Shown here: one piece after another, positions 35,125-44,111 of the stretch
Position numbering within the stretch: position 1 is the stretch's first letter
Layout of the letters: each line of letters starts with the position of its first letter
Assembly (NCBI RefSeq): GCF_007829875.1
Contig: NZ_VIWV01000001.1
Coordinates: 5,984,501 to 6,048,500 of the forward strand
Direction: 5' to 3'
DNA from: Streptomyces capillispiralis
GTDB lineage: Bacteria > Actinomycetota > Actinomycetes > Streptomycetales > Streptomycetaceae
Length of the DNA stretch: 64,000 nucleotides
Made by a program: the position numbers and the translations under genes
The notes under the pieces: generated by a model
What the model saw: the letters and a program-made list of their open reading frames with translations, nothing else
Told to the model about the DNA's origin: nothing
Database searches by the model: none

Positions 35125-35248
35125 GCCAGCCAGCCTACGGCCGGGCGCCGGGTCCGCCCACCCGTCGCCCGGCGGCCCCCGCGCGGACACCCGTCCACCG
35201 CCGTGCCCAATCGGTGGACGCGCGCGCGGGCGGGACCGTCCCGCGCGG

Positions 35249-35254
35249 CACAAT
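35249..35254 (+). promoter_or_regulatory. Candidate -10 (CACAAT) for a leaderless hisI mRNA
   Basis: CACAAT is 7 nt upstream of ATG 35262. An ATG at 35253 overlaps this hexamer and is therefore an unlikely start. Confidence 0.45.
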
Positions 35255-35261
35255 GGTGACC

Positions 35262-35645
35262 ATGACCAGCACGTCCCGGCCCAGCCGCCTCGACCCGGAC
35301 ATCGCCGCGCGGCTCAAGCGCAGCCCCGACGGCCTCCTGCCCGCCATCGCCCAGCAGTACGACACCGGAGAGGTGCTGATGCTGGGCTGGATGGACGACG
35401 AGGCGCTGCACCGCACGCTGACCACCGGCCGCTGCACCTACTGGTCGCGCAGCCGGCGGGAGTACTGGGTCAAGGGCGACACCTCCGGCCACTTCCAGTG
35501 GGTCAGGTCGGTCGCCCTCGACTGCGACGCGGACACCGTGCTGGTCAAGGTCGACCAGGTCGGCGCCGCCTGCCACACCGGCGCCCGCACCTGCTTCGAC
35601 GCCGATGTCCTGGTGGTGGCGGACGCCCCCGCCTCGGATCAGTAG
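35262..35645 (+). CDS. hisI: Phosphoribosyl-AMP cyclohydrolase
   Basis: 127 aa from ATG 35262. Monofunctional (no HisE domain). GEVLMLGWMDDEAL, TYWSRSRREYWVKGDTSGH, DCDADTVLVKV and GAACHTGARTCFD contain the Mg-binding aspartates and the zinc-binding cysteines. Opens the purine ring of phosphoribosyl-AMP. It is separated from the other his genes by two minus-strand genes, and its stop lies within the -10 of trpE. Confidence 0.97.
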   Translation: MTSTSRPSRLDPDIAARLKRSPDGLLPAIAQQYDTGEVLMLGWMDDEALHRTLTTGRCTYWSRSRREYWVKGDTSGHFQWVRSVALDCDADTVLVKVDQVGAACHTGARTCFDADVLVVADAPASDQ

Positions 35646-35648
35646 GGT
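35643..35648 (+). promoter_or_regulatory. Candidate -10 (TAGGGT) for a leaderless trpE mRNA
   Basis: TAGGGT begins with the TAG stop of hisI and lies 8 nt upstream of the trpE ATG at 35657. No room remains for a leader peptide and attenuator. Confidence 0.5.
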
Positions 35649-35656
35649 CTGCGGCC

Positions 35657-37150
35657 ATGGACCTCGAGACGTTCCGCAAGCTGGCCACCGACCGCCGGGT
35701 CGTCCCGGTCACCCGCAAGCTGCTCGCCGACGGCGACACACCGGTCGCGCTCTACCGCAAGCTCGCCGCCGAGCGCCCCGGCACGTTCCTGCTCGAATCC
35801 GCGGAGAACGGCCGTGCCTGGTCCCGCTACTCCTTCGTCGGGGTCCGCAGCGCCGGCACCCTCACCGAGCGGGACGGACAGGCCCACTGGGAGGGCACGC
35901 CGCCCGTCGGCGTCCCCACCGACGGCGACCCCCTCGCCGCGCTGCGCGCCACCCTCCGGGCCCTGCACACCCCCCGCGACCTCACCCACGACCTGGGCCT
36001 GCCGCCCTTCACCGGCGGCATGGTCGGCTATCTGGGCTACGACATCGTGCGCCGCCTGGAGAAGATCGGCCCCGGCGAGCGCGACGACCTGCGGCTGCCC
36101 GAGCTGACCATGCTGCTCACCAGCGACCTCGCCGTCATGGACCACTGGGAGGGCTCCGTCTGGCTGATCGCCAACGCGATCAACCACAACGACCTGGACA
36201 CCGGCGTCGACGAGGCGTACGCCGACGCCGTGGCCCGCCTCGACGCCATGCAGGCCGACCTCACCCGCGCGGTGGCCCAGCCGCCCGCCGTCCTCCCGCC
36301 CTCCGAGCTGCCCGGCTACACCGCCCTGTGGGGCGGCCCCGACTTCCAGCGGGCCGTGGAGGACGTCAAGGAGCGCATCCGCGCGGGGGAGGCCTTCCAG
36401 GTCGTCCCCTCCCAGCGGTTCGAGACGCCCTGCACCGCGAGCGCCCTGGACGTCTACCGGGTGCTGCGGGCCACCAACCCCTCGCCCTACATGTACCTGT
36501 TCCGCTTCGACGGCTTCGACGTGGTGGGCTCCTCGCCGGAGGCCCTGGTGAAGGTCGAGGACGGACGGGCCATGGTCCACCCCATCGCCGGGACCCGGCC
36601 CCGCGGCGCCACCCCGCAGGAGGACCAGGCCCTCGCCGACGAACTGCTCGCCGACCCCAAGGAGCGCGCCGAGCACCTCATGCTCGTCGACCTCGGGCGC
36701 AACGACCTCGGGCGCGTCTGCGAACCCGGTTCCGTCGAGGTCGTCGACTTCATGTCCGTCGAGCGGTACTCGCACGTCATGCACATCGTCTCCACCGTCA
36801 CCGGCCGGGTCACCCCCGAGCGCACCGCGTTCGACGTGCTCACCGCCTGCTTCCCGGCCGGCACCCTCTCCGGCGCGCCCAAGCCCCGCGCGATGCAGAT
36901 CATCGACGAGCTCGAACCGTCCCGGCGCGGGCTGTACGGCGGCTGCGTCGGCTACCTCGACTTCGCCGGCGACTCCGACACCGCGATCGCCATCCGCACC
37001 GCCCTGCTGCGGGACGGCACCGCCTACGTCCAGGCCGGCGCCGGGATCGTCGCCGACTCCGACCCGGTCGCCGAGGACACCGAGTGCCGCAACAAGGCGG
37101 CGGCGGTGCTGCGCGCCGTGCACACCGCCAACCGGCTCGGAACGGCCTGA
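35657..37150 (+). CDS. trpE: Anthranilate synthase component I
   Basis: 497 aa from ATG 35657. The N-terminal tryptophan-binding feedback motif is LLESAENGRAWSRYSFVG. The chorismate-binding domain shows FQVVPSQRFE, PSPYMYLFRF, PIAGTRPRG, LVDLGRNDLGRV, FPAGTLSGAPKPRAM and VQAGAGIVADSDP. It makes anthranilate with a TrpG partner that is not encoded in this window. No leader peptide with Trp codons precedes it. Confidence 0.97.
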   Translation: MDLETFRKLATDRRVVPVTRKLLADGDTPVALYRKLAAERPGTFLLESAENGRAWSRYSFVGVRSAGTLTERDGQAHWEGTPPVGVPTDGDPLAALRATLRALHTPRDLTHDLGLPPFTGGMVGYLGYDIVRRLEKIGPGERDDLRLPELTMLLTSDLAVMDHWEGSVWLIANAINHNDLDTGVDEAYADAVARLDAMQADLTRAVAQPPAVLPPSELPGYTALWGGPDFQRAVEDVKERIRAGEAFQVVPSQRFETPCTASALDVYRVLRATNPSPYMYLFRFDGFDVVGSSPEALVKVEDGRAMVHPIAGTRPRGATPQEDQALADELLADPKERAEHLMLVDLGRNDLGRVCEPGSVEVVDFMSVERYSHVMHIVSTVTGRVTPERTAFDVLTACFPAGTLSGAPKPRAMQIIDELEPSRRGLYGGCVGYLDFAGDSDTAIAIRTALLRDGTAYVQAGAGIVADSDPVAEDTECRNKAAAVLRAVHTANRLGTA

Positions 37151-37153
37151 GAC

Positions 37154-37183
37154 GAACCCCGGGTGACGGTTCGCCCGGGGTTC
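37154..37183 (+). terminator. Hairpin terminator after trpE
   Basis: GAACCCCGGG and CCCGGGGTTC form a perfect 10-bp stem, directly behind the trpE stop at 37150 and before the candidate promoter of the next gene. It suggests that trpE is transcribed apart from the genes downstream. Confidence 0.65.
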
Positions 37184-37200
37184 AGGCGATAGTGGAGGGC

Positions 37201-37833
37201 GTGACTGCTGTACCTACCCCCCGCCCCGAGGCCGCCGGCTCCGCCCGGACCGGCCGCCTCAGCCTCGCCGTCGCCCTGCTGTGCGGCGCCCTGGGCGCGG
37301 CCGTGGCCCTGCTCGCCACCCGGCAGGAGTGGTCGCGGGGCACCGCGACGGTGGCCGGCGGCGCCTTCCCCCTGACCGCCCGGGGCAGCGACGTCACCGG
37401 CGTCCCCGCCGCCCTGGCCGTCGTCGGGCTGGCCGCCCTCGTCGCCGTCTTCGCCGTGCGCCGGGCCGGCCGGCTGGCCGTCGCCGCGCTCCTCGCCCTC
37501 TCCGGCGCGGGCACCGTCGCGGCGGCGCTGCTCGGCGCGTCGGACGGCGCGGCCCTCGACGAGAAGGCCGCGGAGGCCTCCGGCGACACCTCGGCGACCG
37601 TGGACGCCCTCAGCCACACGGCGTGGCCGTACGTGGCCGCCGCCGGCGGGGTGCTGCTGCTGCTGGCCGGGCTGCTGGCGCTGCGCTACGGACGGCTGTG
37701 GCCGGCCATGTCGGGCCGCTACGAGCGGGGCGGCGCGCCCCGGCCGCGGCGCAGGCCCGCACCGGTCGACCCGGACCGGCCCGAGGACCTGTGGAAGGCG
37801 CTCGACCGCGGCGAGGACCCCACCGGCGCCTGA
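37201..37833 (+). CDS. Trp-region conserved membrane protein (TIGR02234)
   Basis: 210 aa from GTG 37201; GATAGT 7 nt upstream suggests a leaderless mRNA. Four membrane helices are visible: LSLAVALLCGALGAAVALLA, VPAALAVVGLAALVAVFAV, LAVAALLALSGAGTVAAALLG and AWPYVAAAGGVLLLLAGLLAL, with the polar loop ATRQEWSRG between the first two. It ends in a charged tail PEDLWKALDRGEDPT. It belongs to the family found beside trp genes throughout actinobacteria; its role is unknown. Confidence 0.9.
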   Translation: MTAVPTPRPEAAGSARTGRLSLAVALLCGALGAAVALLATRQEWSRGTATVAGGAFPLTARGSDVTGVPAALAVVGLAALVAVFAVRRAGRLAVAALLALSGAGTVAAALLGASDGAALDEKAAEASGDTSATVDALSHTAWPYVAAAGGVLLLLAGLLALRYGRLWPAMSGRYERGGAPRPRRRPAPVDPDRPEDLWKALDRGEDPTGA

Positions 37834-37964
37834 CCGCCGCGCCGCCCCCGCGGGCGGTACGGCCGCCGTGCCGTCCGGTACCCCCGGTCTCCCCCCGGGC
37901 GCGCGTGCGGGACAATGAGGGCGAGCGTCTGCTCAGACACGTACACAGCAACGAGGAGCAAGCA

Positions 37965-38216
37965 ATGGCGGGCAGCAGCCACGGTCACACCCCGGCCGCC
38001 TGGACCGGTGTCATCATCGCCTTCATCGGTTTCTGCGTCGCGGGCGCGTTCATGGTGATGGACCAGCCCGTGGGCTTCTGGGGCGGCATGGGCGTCGTGC
38101 TCCTCGGCGGTGTCGTCGGCGCCGTGATGCGCGCGATGGGCATGGGCCAGCCGAAGAGCGACCACCCCGTGCACCAGGTCACCGGCGACCGCGCCCCGGC
38201 CCGCGCCGAGGGCTGA
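37965..38216 (+). CDS. HGxxPAAW-family small membrane protein
   Basis: 83 aa from ATG 37965 (SD GAGGAG). The family motif HGHTPAAW is at residues 6-13 and is followed by two membrane helices, VIIAFIGFCVAGAFMVM and GFWGGMGVVLLGGVVGAVMRAMG. The tail DHPVHQVTGDRAPA is cytoplasmic. Known in actinobacteria next to trp genes; no function assigned. Confidence 0.9.
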   Translation: MAGSSHGHTPAAWTGVIIAFIGFCVAGAFMVMDQPVGFWGGMGVVLLGGVVGAVMRAMGMGQPKSDHPVHQVTGDRAPARAEG

Positions 38217-38303
38217 GCACCGCGGAGCACTCCCGACGGGGGCGGCCGGCACGGTGGTGCCGGAACCGCCCCTGACGCGTACCGGGGGGGGACAATGCAC
38301 CGC

Positions 38304-38729
38304 GTGAACGCCCTCGATCCCGGAGCGACCCGCGCCGGGGCGGCCCGGTCGGCCGTCCCCGCCGGTGTGCTCGCCGCCGTCGCCGGAGCCTTCGCCTACG
38401 TCGGCACGGTGGACCCCAACGAACCCGGCCACTACCCGGTCTGTCCGCTGCTGCGCCTCACCGGCCTGTACTGCCCCGGCTGCGGCGGACTGCGCAGCGC
38501 GCACGCCGTCGTCCACGGCGACCTCCTGGCCGCTCTCCAGGCCAACGCGCCCGCCGTCCTCGGCTACGCGGCCTTCGCCGTGCTGTGGACCGTCTGGGTG
38601 GTCCATGCGGTGCGCGGCAGGCCGCTGCGGATCGACCCGCATCCGGCGCTCCTGTGGTCCCTGGGGGTGTTGCTGCTGGTCTTCACGGTTGTCCGGAACC
38701 TGCCGTTCGGTGGCTGGCTGCACCCTTGA
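38304..38729 (+). CDS. DUF2752 membrane protein
   Basis: 141 aa from GTG 38304, chosen because GACAAT lies 7 nt upstream; ATG 38295 (three residues longer) overlaps that hexamer. The DUF2752 signature CPLLRLTGLYCPGCGGLRSAH is at about residues 48-68, flanked by three membrane helices. The Cys-rich motif is thought structural or metal-binding; no function is known. It lies within the group of small membrane proteins between trpE and trpC. Confidence 0.88.
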   Translation: MNALDPGATRAGAARSAVPAGVLAAVAGAFAYVGTVDPNEPGHYPVCPLLRLTGLYCPGCGGLRSAHAVVHGDLLAALQANAPAVLGYAAFAVLWTVWVVHAVRGRPLRIDPHPALLWSLGVLLLVFTVVRNLPFGGWLHP

Positions 38730-38773
38730 TCAATGGGTGAACGTCCAGGTAGTGGAATCACTGTCGCCCGGAT

Positions 38774-38791
38774 GCGGGGCCCGCGCCCCGC
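38774..38791 (+). terminator. Hairpin between the DUF2752 gene and trpC
   Basis: GCGGGGC-CCGC-GCCCCGC, 7-bp stem, 44 nt past the DUF2752 stop. It may be a terminator or part of the trpC leader; no U-run and no Trp-rich leader ORF are seen. Confidence 0.4.
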
Positions 38792-38849
38792 TGCGGATAC
38801 CATCGCATTGACCATCGAAAGACCGACCGTCAGGAAGGGGGCCGCTCGC

Positions 38850-39659
38850 GTGAGTGTGCTCGACGAGATCATCGACGGAGTCCGTGCCGACCTCGCGGAG
38901 CGGCAGGCGCGCGTCAGCCTCGACGAGCTCAAGGAGCGCGCCGCGAAGGCACCCGCCGCCAAGGACGGCGTGGCCGCCCTGCGCGGCGACGGCGTCAAGG
39001 TGATCTGCGAGGTCAAGCGCTCCAGCCCGTCCAAGGGCGCGCTCGCCGCGATCGCCGACCCGGCCGGACTCGCCGCCGACTACGAGGCGGGCGGCGCCGC
39101 CGTCATCTCCGTCCTCACCGAGCAGCGCCGCTTCGGCGGATCGCTGGCCGACCTGGAGGCGGTCCGCGCGCGGGTGGACATCCCCGTGCTGCGCAAGGAC
39201 TTCATCGTCACCTCGTACCAGCTCTGGGAGGCCCGCGCGTACGGCGCCGACCTCGCGCTGCTGATCGTCGCCGCCCTCGACCAGCCGGCCCTGGAGTCGC
39301 TGATCGAGCGCGCCGAGTCCATCGGCCTCACCCCGCTGGTCGAGGTGCACGACGAGGACGAGGTCGAGCGCGCGGTGGACGCCGGCGCCAAGGTCATCGG
39401 TGTCAACGCGCGCAACCTCAAGACCCTCGAGGTCGACCGCGGCACCTTCGAGCGGGTCGCCCCGGAGATCCCCGGCCACCTCGTCAAGATCGCCGAGTCC
39501 GGCGTCCGCGGCCCGCACGACCTGATCGCGTACGCCAACGCCGGCGCCGACGCCGTCCTGGTCGGCGAGTCCCTGGTCACCGGCAAGGACCCCAAGACGG
39601 CCGTCTCGGACCTGGTGGCGGCGGGCGAGCACCCGGCCCTCCGCCACGGCCGGGGCTGA
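38850..39659 (+). CDS. trpC: Indole-3-glycerol phosphate synthase
   Basis: 269 aa from GTG 38850 (SD AGGAAGGGG). (beta-alpha)8 barrel with VICEVKRSSPSKGAL, VLRKDFIVTSYQL, LVEVHDEDEVERA, VIGVNARNLKTLEV and IAESGVRG, which contain the catalytic Lys and Glu residues. Converts CdRP to indole-3-glycerol phosphate. No fused TrpF domain is present, again pointing to PriA. First gene of trpC-M-B-A. Confidence 0.97.
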   Translation: MSVLDEIIDGVRADLAERQARVSLDELKERAAKAPAAKDGVAALRGDGVKVICEVKRSSPSKGALAAIADPAGLAADYEAGGAAVISVLTEQRRFGGSLADLEAVRARVDIPVLRKDFIVTSYQLWEARAYGADLALLIVAALDQPALESLIERAESIGLTPLVEVHDEDEVERAVDAGAKVIGVNARNLKTLEVDRGTFERVAPEIPGHLVKIAESGVRGPHDLIAYANAGADAVLVGESLVTGKDPKTAVSDLVAAGEHPALRHGRG

Positions 39660-39667
39660 TCCACCGG

Positions 39668-39673
39668 TAGGCT
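39668..39673 (+). promoter_or_regulatory. Candidate -10 (TAGGCT) in front of trpM
   Basis: TAGGCT lies 7 nt upstream of ATG 39681 with no SD, so an internal, leaderless transcript covering trpM-trpB-trpA is possible. Confidence 0.4.
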
Positions 39674-39680
39674 GGCCCCG

Positions 39681-39914
39681 ATGACGCGCTCACTGACCCC
39701 GGCCCGGGACCCGTACGCCCGCCTCGCGCGCGGCTGCCGGCCCCGAGGCTGCCGCGCGCCCGCCCGCAGGGTGCACGGCCGTCGGGTGCGGTACGTCATC
39801 GGCGACGAGCCCGGGCAGGTCAACGGGCGGCGATGGCACCGCACCCCCAGGGGCGCGGTGCGTTCTGACCATGCGACTCCGTCGCGTGAGCGCGACCAGT
39901 CACACACGGCCTGA
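39681..39914 (+). CDS. trpM: TrpM-like small basic protein
   Basis: 77 aa from ATG 39681. Very Arg-rich: LARGCRPRGCRAPARRVHGRRVRYVIGDEP spans most of the first half (30 residues, two Cys), followed by GQVNGRRWHR and a polar tail. Position, length and the GCRPRGCRAP core match, from memory, the S. coelicolor gene between trpC and trpB called trpX and later trpM, described as modulating tryptophan synthesis and differentiation. The tail after WHR may be less conserved. No enzymatic motif is seen. The trpB SD lies in the 67-nt spacer that follows. Confidence 0.7.
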   Translation: MTRSLTPARDPYARLARGCRPRGCRAPARRVHGRRVRYVIGDEPGQVNGRRWHRTPRGAVRSDHATPSRERDQSHTA

Positions 39915-39981
39915 AGCCGGCTGGTAAGCCCCGCCCCCACGGCGACTGGTGCCCACCACAAACCCACCGTGAGGCTCACGC

Positions 39982-41261
<1,280 letters not shown>

Positions 41262-41265
<4 letters not shown>

Positions 41266-42077
41266 GCGGGAACGTGCGGCTGCTGGACGACACCCTCGCC
41301 GCGGCGAAGGCCGAGGGCCGCGCCGCCCTCATCGCCTACCTCCCGGCCGGGTTCCCGACCGTGGACGGCGGCATCGAGGCGGTCAAGGCGGCGCTGGACG
41401 GCGGTGCCGACGTCGTGGAGGTGGGGCTGCCGCACAGCGACCCCGTCCTCGACGGACCGGTCATCCAGACCGCCGACGACATCGCCCTGCGCGGCGGCGT
41501 GAGGATCGCGGACGTGATGCGCACGGTCCGCGAGGCGCACACCGCCACCGGCAAGCCGATCCTCGTCATGACGTACTGGAACCCCATCGACCGCTACGGC
41601 GTCGAGCGCTTCACCGCCGAGCTGGCCGAGGCGGGCGGCGCCGGGTGCATCCTGCCCGACCTGCCCGTCCAGGAGTCGGCGCTGTGGCGGGAGCACGCCG
41701 ACAAGCACGGACTCGCCACGGTCTTCGTGGTCGCGCCCAGCAGCAGGGACGAGCGGCTGGCCGAGATCACCGCGGTGGGCAGCGGCTTCGTCTACGCCGC
41801 CTCCCTGATGGGTGTCACCGGCACCCGCGAGTCGGTCGGCGCGCAGGCCGAGGACCTGGTGCGGCGCACCCGCGCCACCACCGGCCTTCCGGTCTGCGTC
41901 GGGCTCGGCGTCTCCAACCCGGCCCAGGCGGCCGAGGTCGCCGGCTTCGCCGACGGCGTGATCGTCGGCTCCGCCTTCGTCAAGGGGATGCTGGACGCCC
42001 CCGACCACGCCGCCGGCGTCGAGGCCGTCCGCACGCTCGCCGGTGACCTGGCCAAGGGCGTACGCGGACAGGCGTGA
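41262..42077 (+). CDS. trpA: Tryptophan synthase alpha subunit
   Basis: 271 aa from GTG 41262 (GTGA overlap with trpB). (beta-alpha)8 barrel; AYLPAGFPTVDGG and ADVVEVGLPHSDPVLDGP carry the catalytic Glu, LVMTYWNPIDRYGVERF and GCILPDLPVQES the catalytic Asp. Cleaves indole-3-glycerol phosphate to indole for the beta subunit. Last gene of the trp cluster, followed by a strong terminator. Confidence 0.98.
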
Positions 42078-42131
42078 CCGGCGGGGGATCCGCAGACAGT
42101 CATACGGGTCCCTCGTAAGGGTGGACCTGGG

Positions 42132-42160
42132 ACCGGGGAGGCGCTGCGCGCCTCCCCGGT
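42132..42160 (+). terminator. Terminator of the trpC-M-B-A cluster
   Basis: ACCGGGGAGGCG and CGCCTCCCCGGT form a perfect 12-bp stem around CTGCG and are followed by the T-rich TCGTTCTG, 54 nt after the trpA stop. Confidence 0.85.
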
Positions 42161-42174
42161 TCGTTCTGCGGGGT

Positions 42175-42951
42175 GTGAGCGAGAAGAACCGTGAGGGAAA
42201 GCGCACCGCCCGGGAGCGGCTGGCGGTCGAGCGCGAGAAGCAGAAGTCCGCGGAGAAGCGGCGCCGCACCCTGATCGTGGGGGCGAGCGTGGTCTGTGTC
42301 CTGGGGCTCGCGGCGGTGATCGGCGTCGTCGCGGCCAACGCGGGCAACGACGAGGAGAGCGAGGCCGCCGGCCCCGTCGTGGCCCCCTCGGGCGCCCTGG
42401 GCAAGGACGGCACCGCGATCCCGGTCGGCAAGCAGGGCGCCAAGGCCACGCTCACCGTGTGGGAGGACTTCCGCTGCCCCGCCTGCAAGGCCTTCGAGGA
42501 GGCCTTCGGCCCGACCGTCCACGAGCTGACCGAGGCCGGGCAGCTCAAGGTGGAGTACCACCTGGTCACGCTGATCGACGGCGGCATGGGCGGCACCGGC
42601 TCCCGCACCGCGGCCAACGCCGCCGCCTGCGCCCAGGACGCCGGGAAGTTCACCGCCTACCACGAGGTGCTGTTCCGCAACCAGCCGATGGAGAGCGACG
42701 ACGCCTACGCCGACAGCGGCAAGCTGCTCGACCTGGCCGGCAAGGTCGACGGGCTCGTCACCCCGGCCTTCCGCTCCTGCGTCGAGGACGGCACGCACAA
42801 CGGCTGGGTCGCCAAGTCCCACCAGGCCTTCCAGAAGGAAGGGCTCAGGGGCACGCCGACCGTCCTGTTCAACGGCGAGAACATCTACCAGGACAGCTCG
42901 ATGACCCCCGAGAAGTTCCGGCGGATGGTCGAGGAGGCCAACAAGGGATAG
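42175..42951 (+). CDS. Membrane-anchored DsbA-like thiol-disulfide oxidoreductase (second copy)
   Basis: 258 aa from GTG 42175. Basic head REGKRTARERLAVEREKQK, one membrane helix (TLIVGASVVCVLGLAAVIGVVAA), then a DsbA/thioredoxin fold with WEDFRCPACKAFEE (active site CPAC) and GTPTVLFNG as cis-Pro loop. The domain order and the ARERL.VERE.QK head match the gene at 12482, so the two are paralogues. Two further Cys (AAACAQD, FRSCVEDG) are present. Probably forms or reshuffles disulfides in exported proteins; lgt follows 96 nt later. Confidence 0.93.
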   Translation: MSEKNREGKRTARERLAVEREKQKSAEKRRRTLIVGASVVCVLGLAAVIGVVAANAGNDEESEAAGPVVAPSGALGKDGTAIPVGKQGAKATLTVWEDFRCPACKAFEEAFGPTVHELTEAGQLKVEYHLVTLIDGGMGGTGSRTAANAAACAQDAGKFTAYHEVLFRNQPMESDDAYADSGKLLDLAGKVDGLVTPAFRSCVEDGTHNGWVAKSHQAFQKEGLRGTPTVLFNGENIYQDSSMTPEKFRRMVEEANKG

Positions 42952-42959
42952 AGCGGGGC

Positions 42960-42978
42960 CCCGGGGATTTCTCCCGGG
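42960..42978 (+). terminator. Hairpin after the second DsbA-like gene
   Basis: CCCGGG-GATTTCT-CCCGGG followed by TCCTGTT, 8 nt past the stop. Short stem, moderate support. Confidence 0.45.
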
Positions 42979-43047
42979 TCCTGTTATGGAGCCGTAGCCG
43001 GGCCGCCCGCCGTGCGGCCGGTCCGGCACGGTAGCGTCGACCCTGCC

Positions 43048-44040
43048 ATGGAACTTGCCTACATTCCCAGCCCGTCGAGCGGGGTGCTGTACCTCGGCCC
43101 CGTCCCGCTGCGCGGCTACGCGTTCTGCATCATCATCGGTGTCTTCGTCGCCGTCTGGCTCGGCAACAAGCGCTGGGTCGCCCGGGGCGGCCGGGCCGGC
43201 ACGGTGGCCGACATCGCTGTCTGGGCCGTGCCGTTCGGCCTGGTCGGCGGCAGGCTCTACCACGTGATCACGGACTACCAGCTGTACTTCAGCGAGGGCC
43301 GTGACTGGGTGGACGCCTTCAAGATCTGGGAGGGCGGCCTCGGCATCTGGGGCGCGATCGCCTTCGGCGCGCTCGGCGCCTGGATCGGCTGCCGCCGCCG
43401 GGGTGTCCCGCTGCCCGCCTACGCCGACGCCGTCGCGCCGGGCATCGCCCTCGCCCAGGCGATCGGACGCTGGGGCAACTGGTTCAACCAGGAGCTGTAC
43501 GGGCGCAGCACCGACGTGCCGTGGGCGGTGGAGATCACCTCCTCCGCCGACGGCCGCGTTCCCGGCACGTACCACCCGACGTTCCTGTACGAGTCGCTGT
43601 GGTGCGTCGGCGTGGCGCTGCTGGTGATCTGGGCCGACCGCCGCTTCAAGCTCGGACACGGGCGGGCGTTCGCGCTCTACGTCGCCGCCTACTGCGCGGG
43701 CCGGTTCTGGATCGAGTACATGCGGGTCGACGAGGCCCACGAGATCCTCGGCCTGCGGCTGAACAACTGGACCTCGATCGTCGTCTTCCTGCTCGCGGTG
43801 CTCTACATCGTGCTCTCCGCGCGCAAGCGGCCGGGACGTGAGGACGTGGTGGAGCCGGGCGCCTCCGACGGGGAGGCCGCTTCCGCCGCCGAGGCCGACT
43901 CGGCCGACGCCGCGGACGACAAGGACGAGAAGGACGCCAGGGACGAGAAGGACGCGGCCGAGGCGTCGGACGGCGAGCAGGAAGCCGACGGGGCCGGGCA
44001 GGAGTCCAAGGACGGGGCCGGGTCGGCGAAGAAGAGCTGA
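43048..44040 (+). CDS. lgt: Prolipoprotein diacylglyceryl transferase
   Basis: 330 aa from ATG 43048; TAGCGT at 43032-43037 is a possible -10. Polytopic membrane enzyme that transfers diacylglycerol to the lipobox Cys before LspA cleavage. The Lgt signature AIGRWGNWFNQELYGR is near residue 142, with PLRGYAFCIIIG, GGRLYHVITD and GTYHPTFLYESLW also seen. After the last helix a very acidic tail of about 70 residues follows (DSADAADDKDEKDARDEKD and similar), absent from E. coli Lgt. Streptomyces often have two lgt genes; only one is in this window. Confidence 0.96.
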   Translation: MELAYIPSPSSGVLYLGPVPLRGYAFCIIIGVFVAVWLGNKRWVARGGRAGTVADIAVWAVPFGLVGGRLYHVITDYQLYFSEGRDWVDAFKIWEGGLGIWGAIAFGALGAWIGCRRRGVPLPAYADAVAPGIALAQAIGRWGNWFNQELYGRSTDVPWAVEITSSADGRVPGTYHPTFLYESLWCVGVALLVIWADRRFKLGHGRAFALYVAAYCAGRFWIEYMRVDEAHEILGLRLNNWTSIVVFLLAVLYIVLSARKRPGREDVVEPGASDGEAASAAEADSADAADDKDEKDARDEKDAAEASDGEQEADGAGQESKDGAGSAKKS

Positions 44041-44057
44041 CACCCCGCTGTACGCCA

Positions 44058-44092
44058 CGGAGGGCGCCCGGAGATCATCCGGGCGCCCTCCG
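44058..44092. terminator. Bidirectional terminator between lgt and the CitE-like gene
   Basis: A perfect 15-bp inverted repeat (CGGAGGGCGCCCGGA / TCCGGGCGCCCTCCG) around GATCA lies between the convergent genes ending at 44040 and 44112. Confidence 0.85.
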
Positions 44093-44111
44093 CGTGTCCC
44101 GGCGCGGGACT

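Noticed and set aside
38730..38849. Tryptophan attenuator upstream of trpC
   Set aside because: A hairpin is present but there is no short ORF with consecutive Trp codons and no competing stem.
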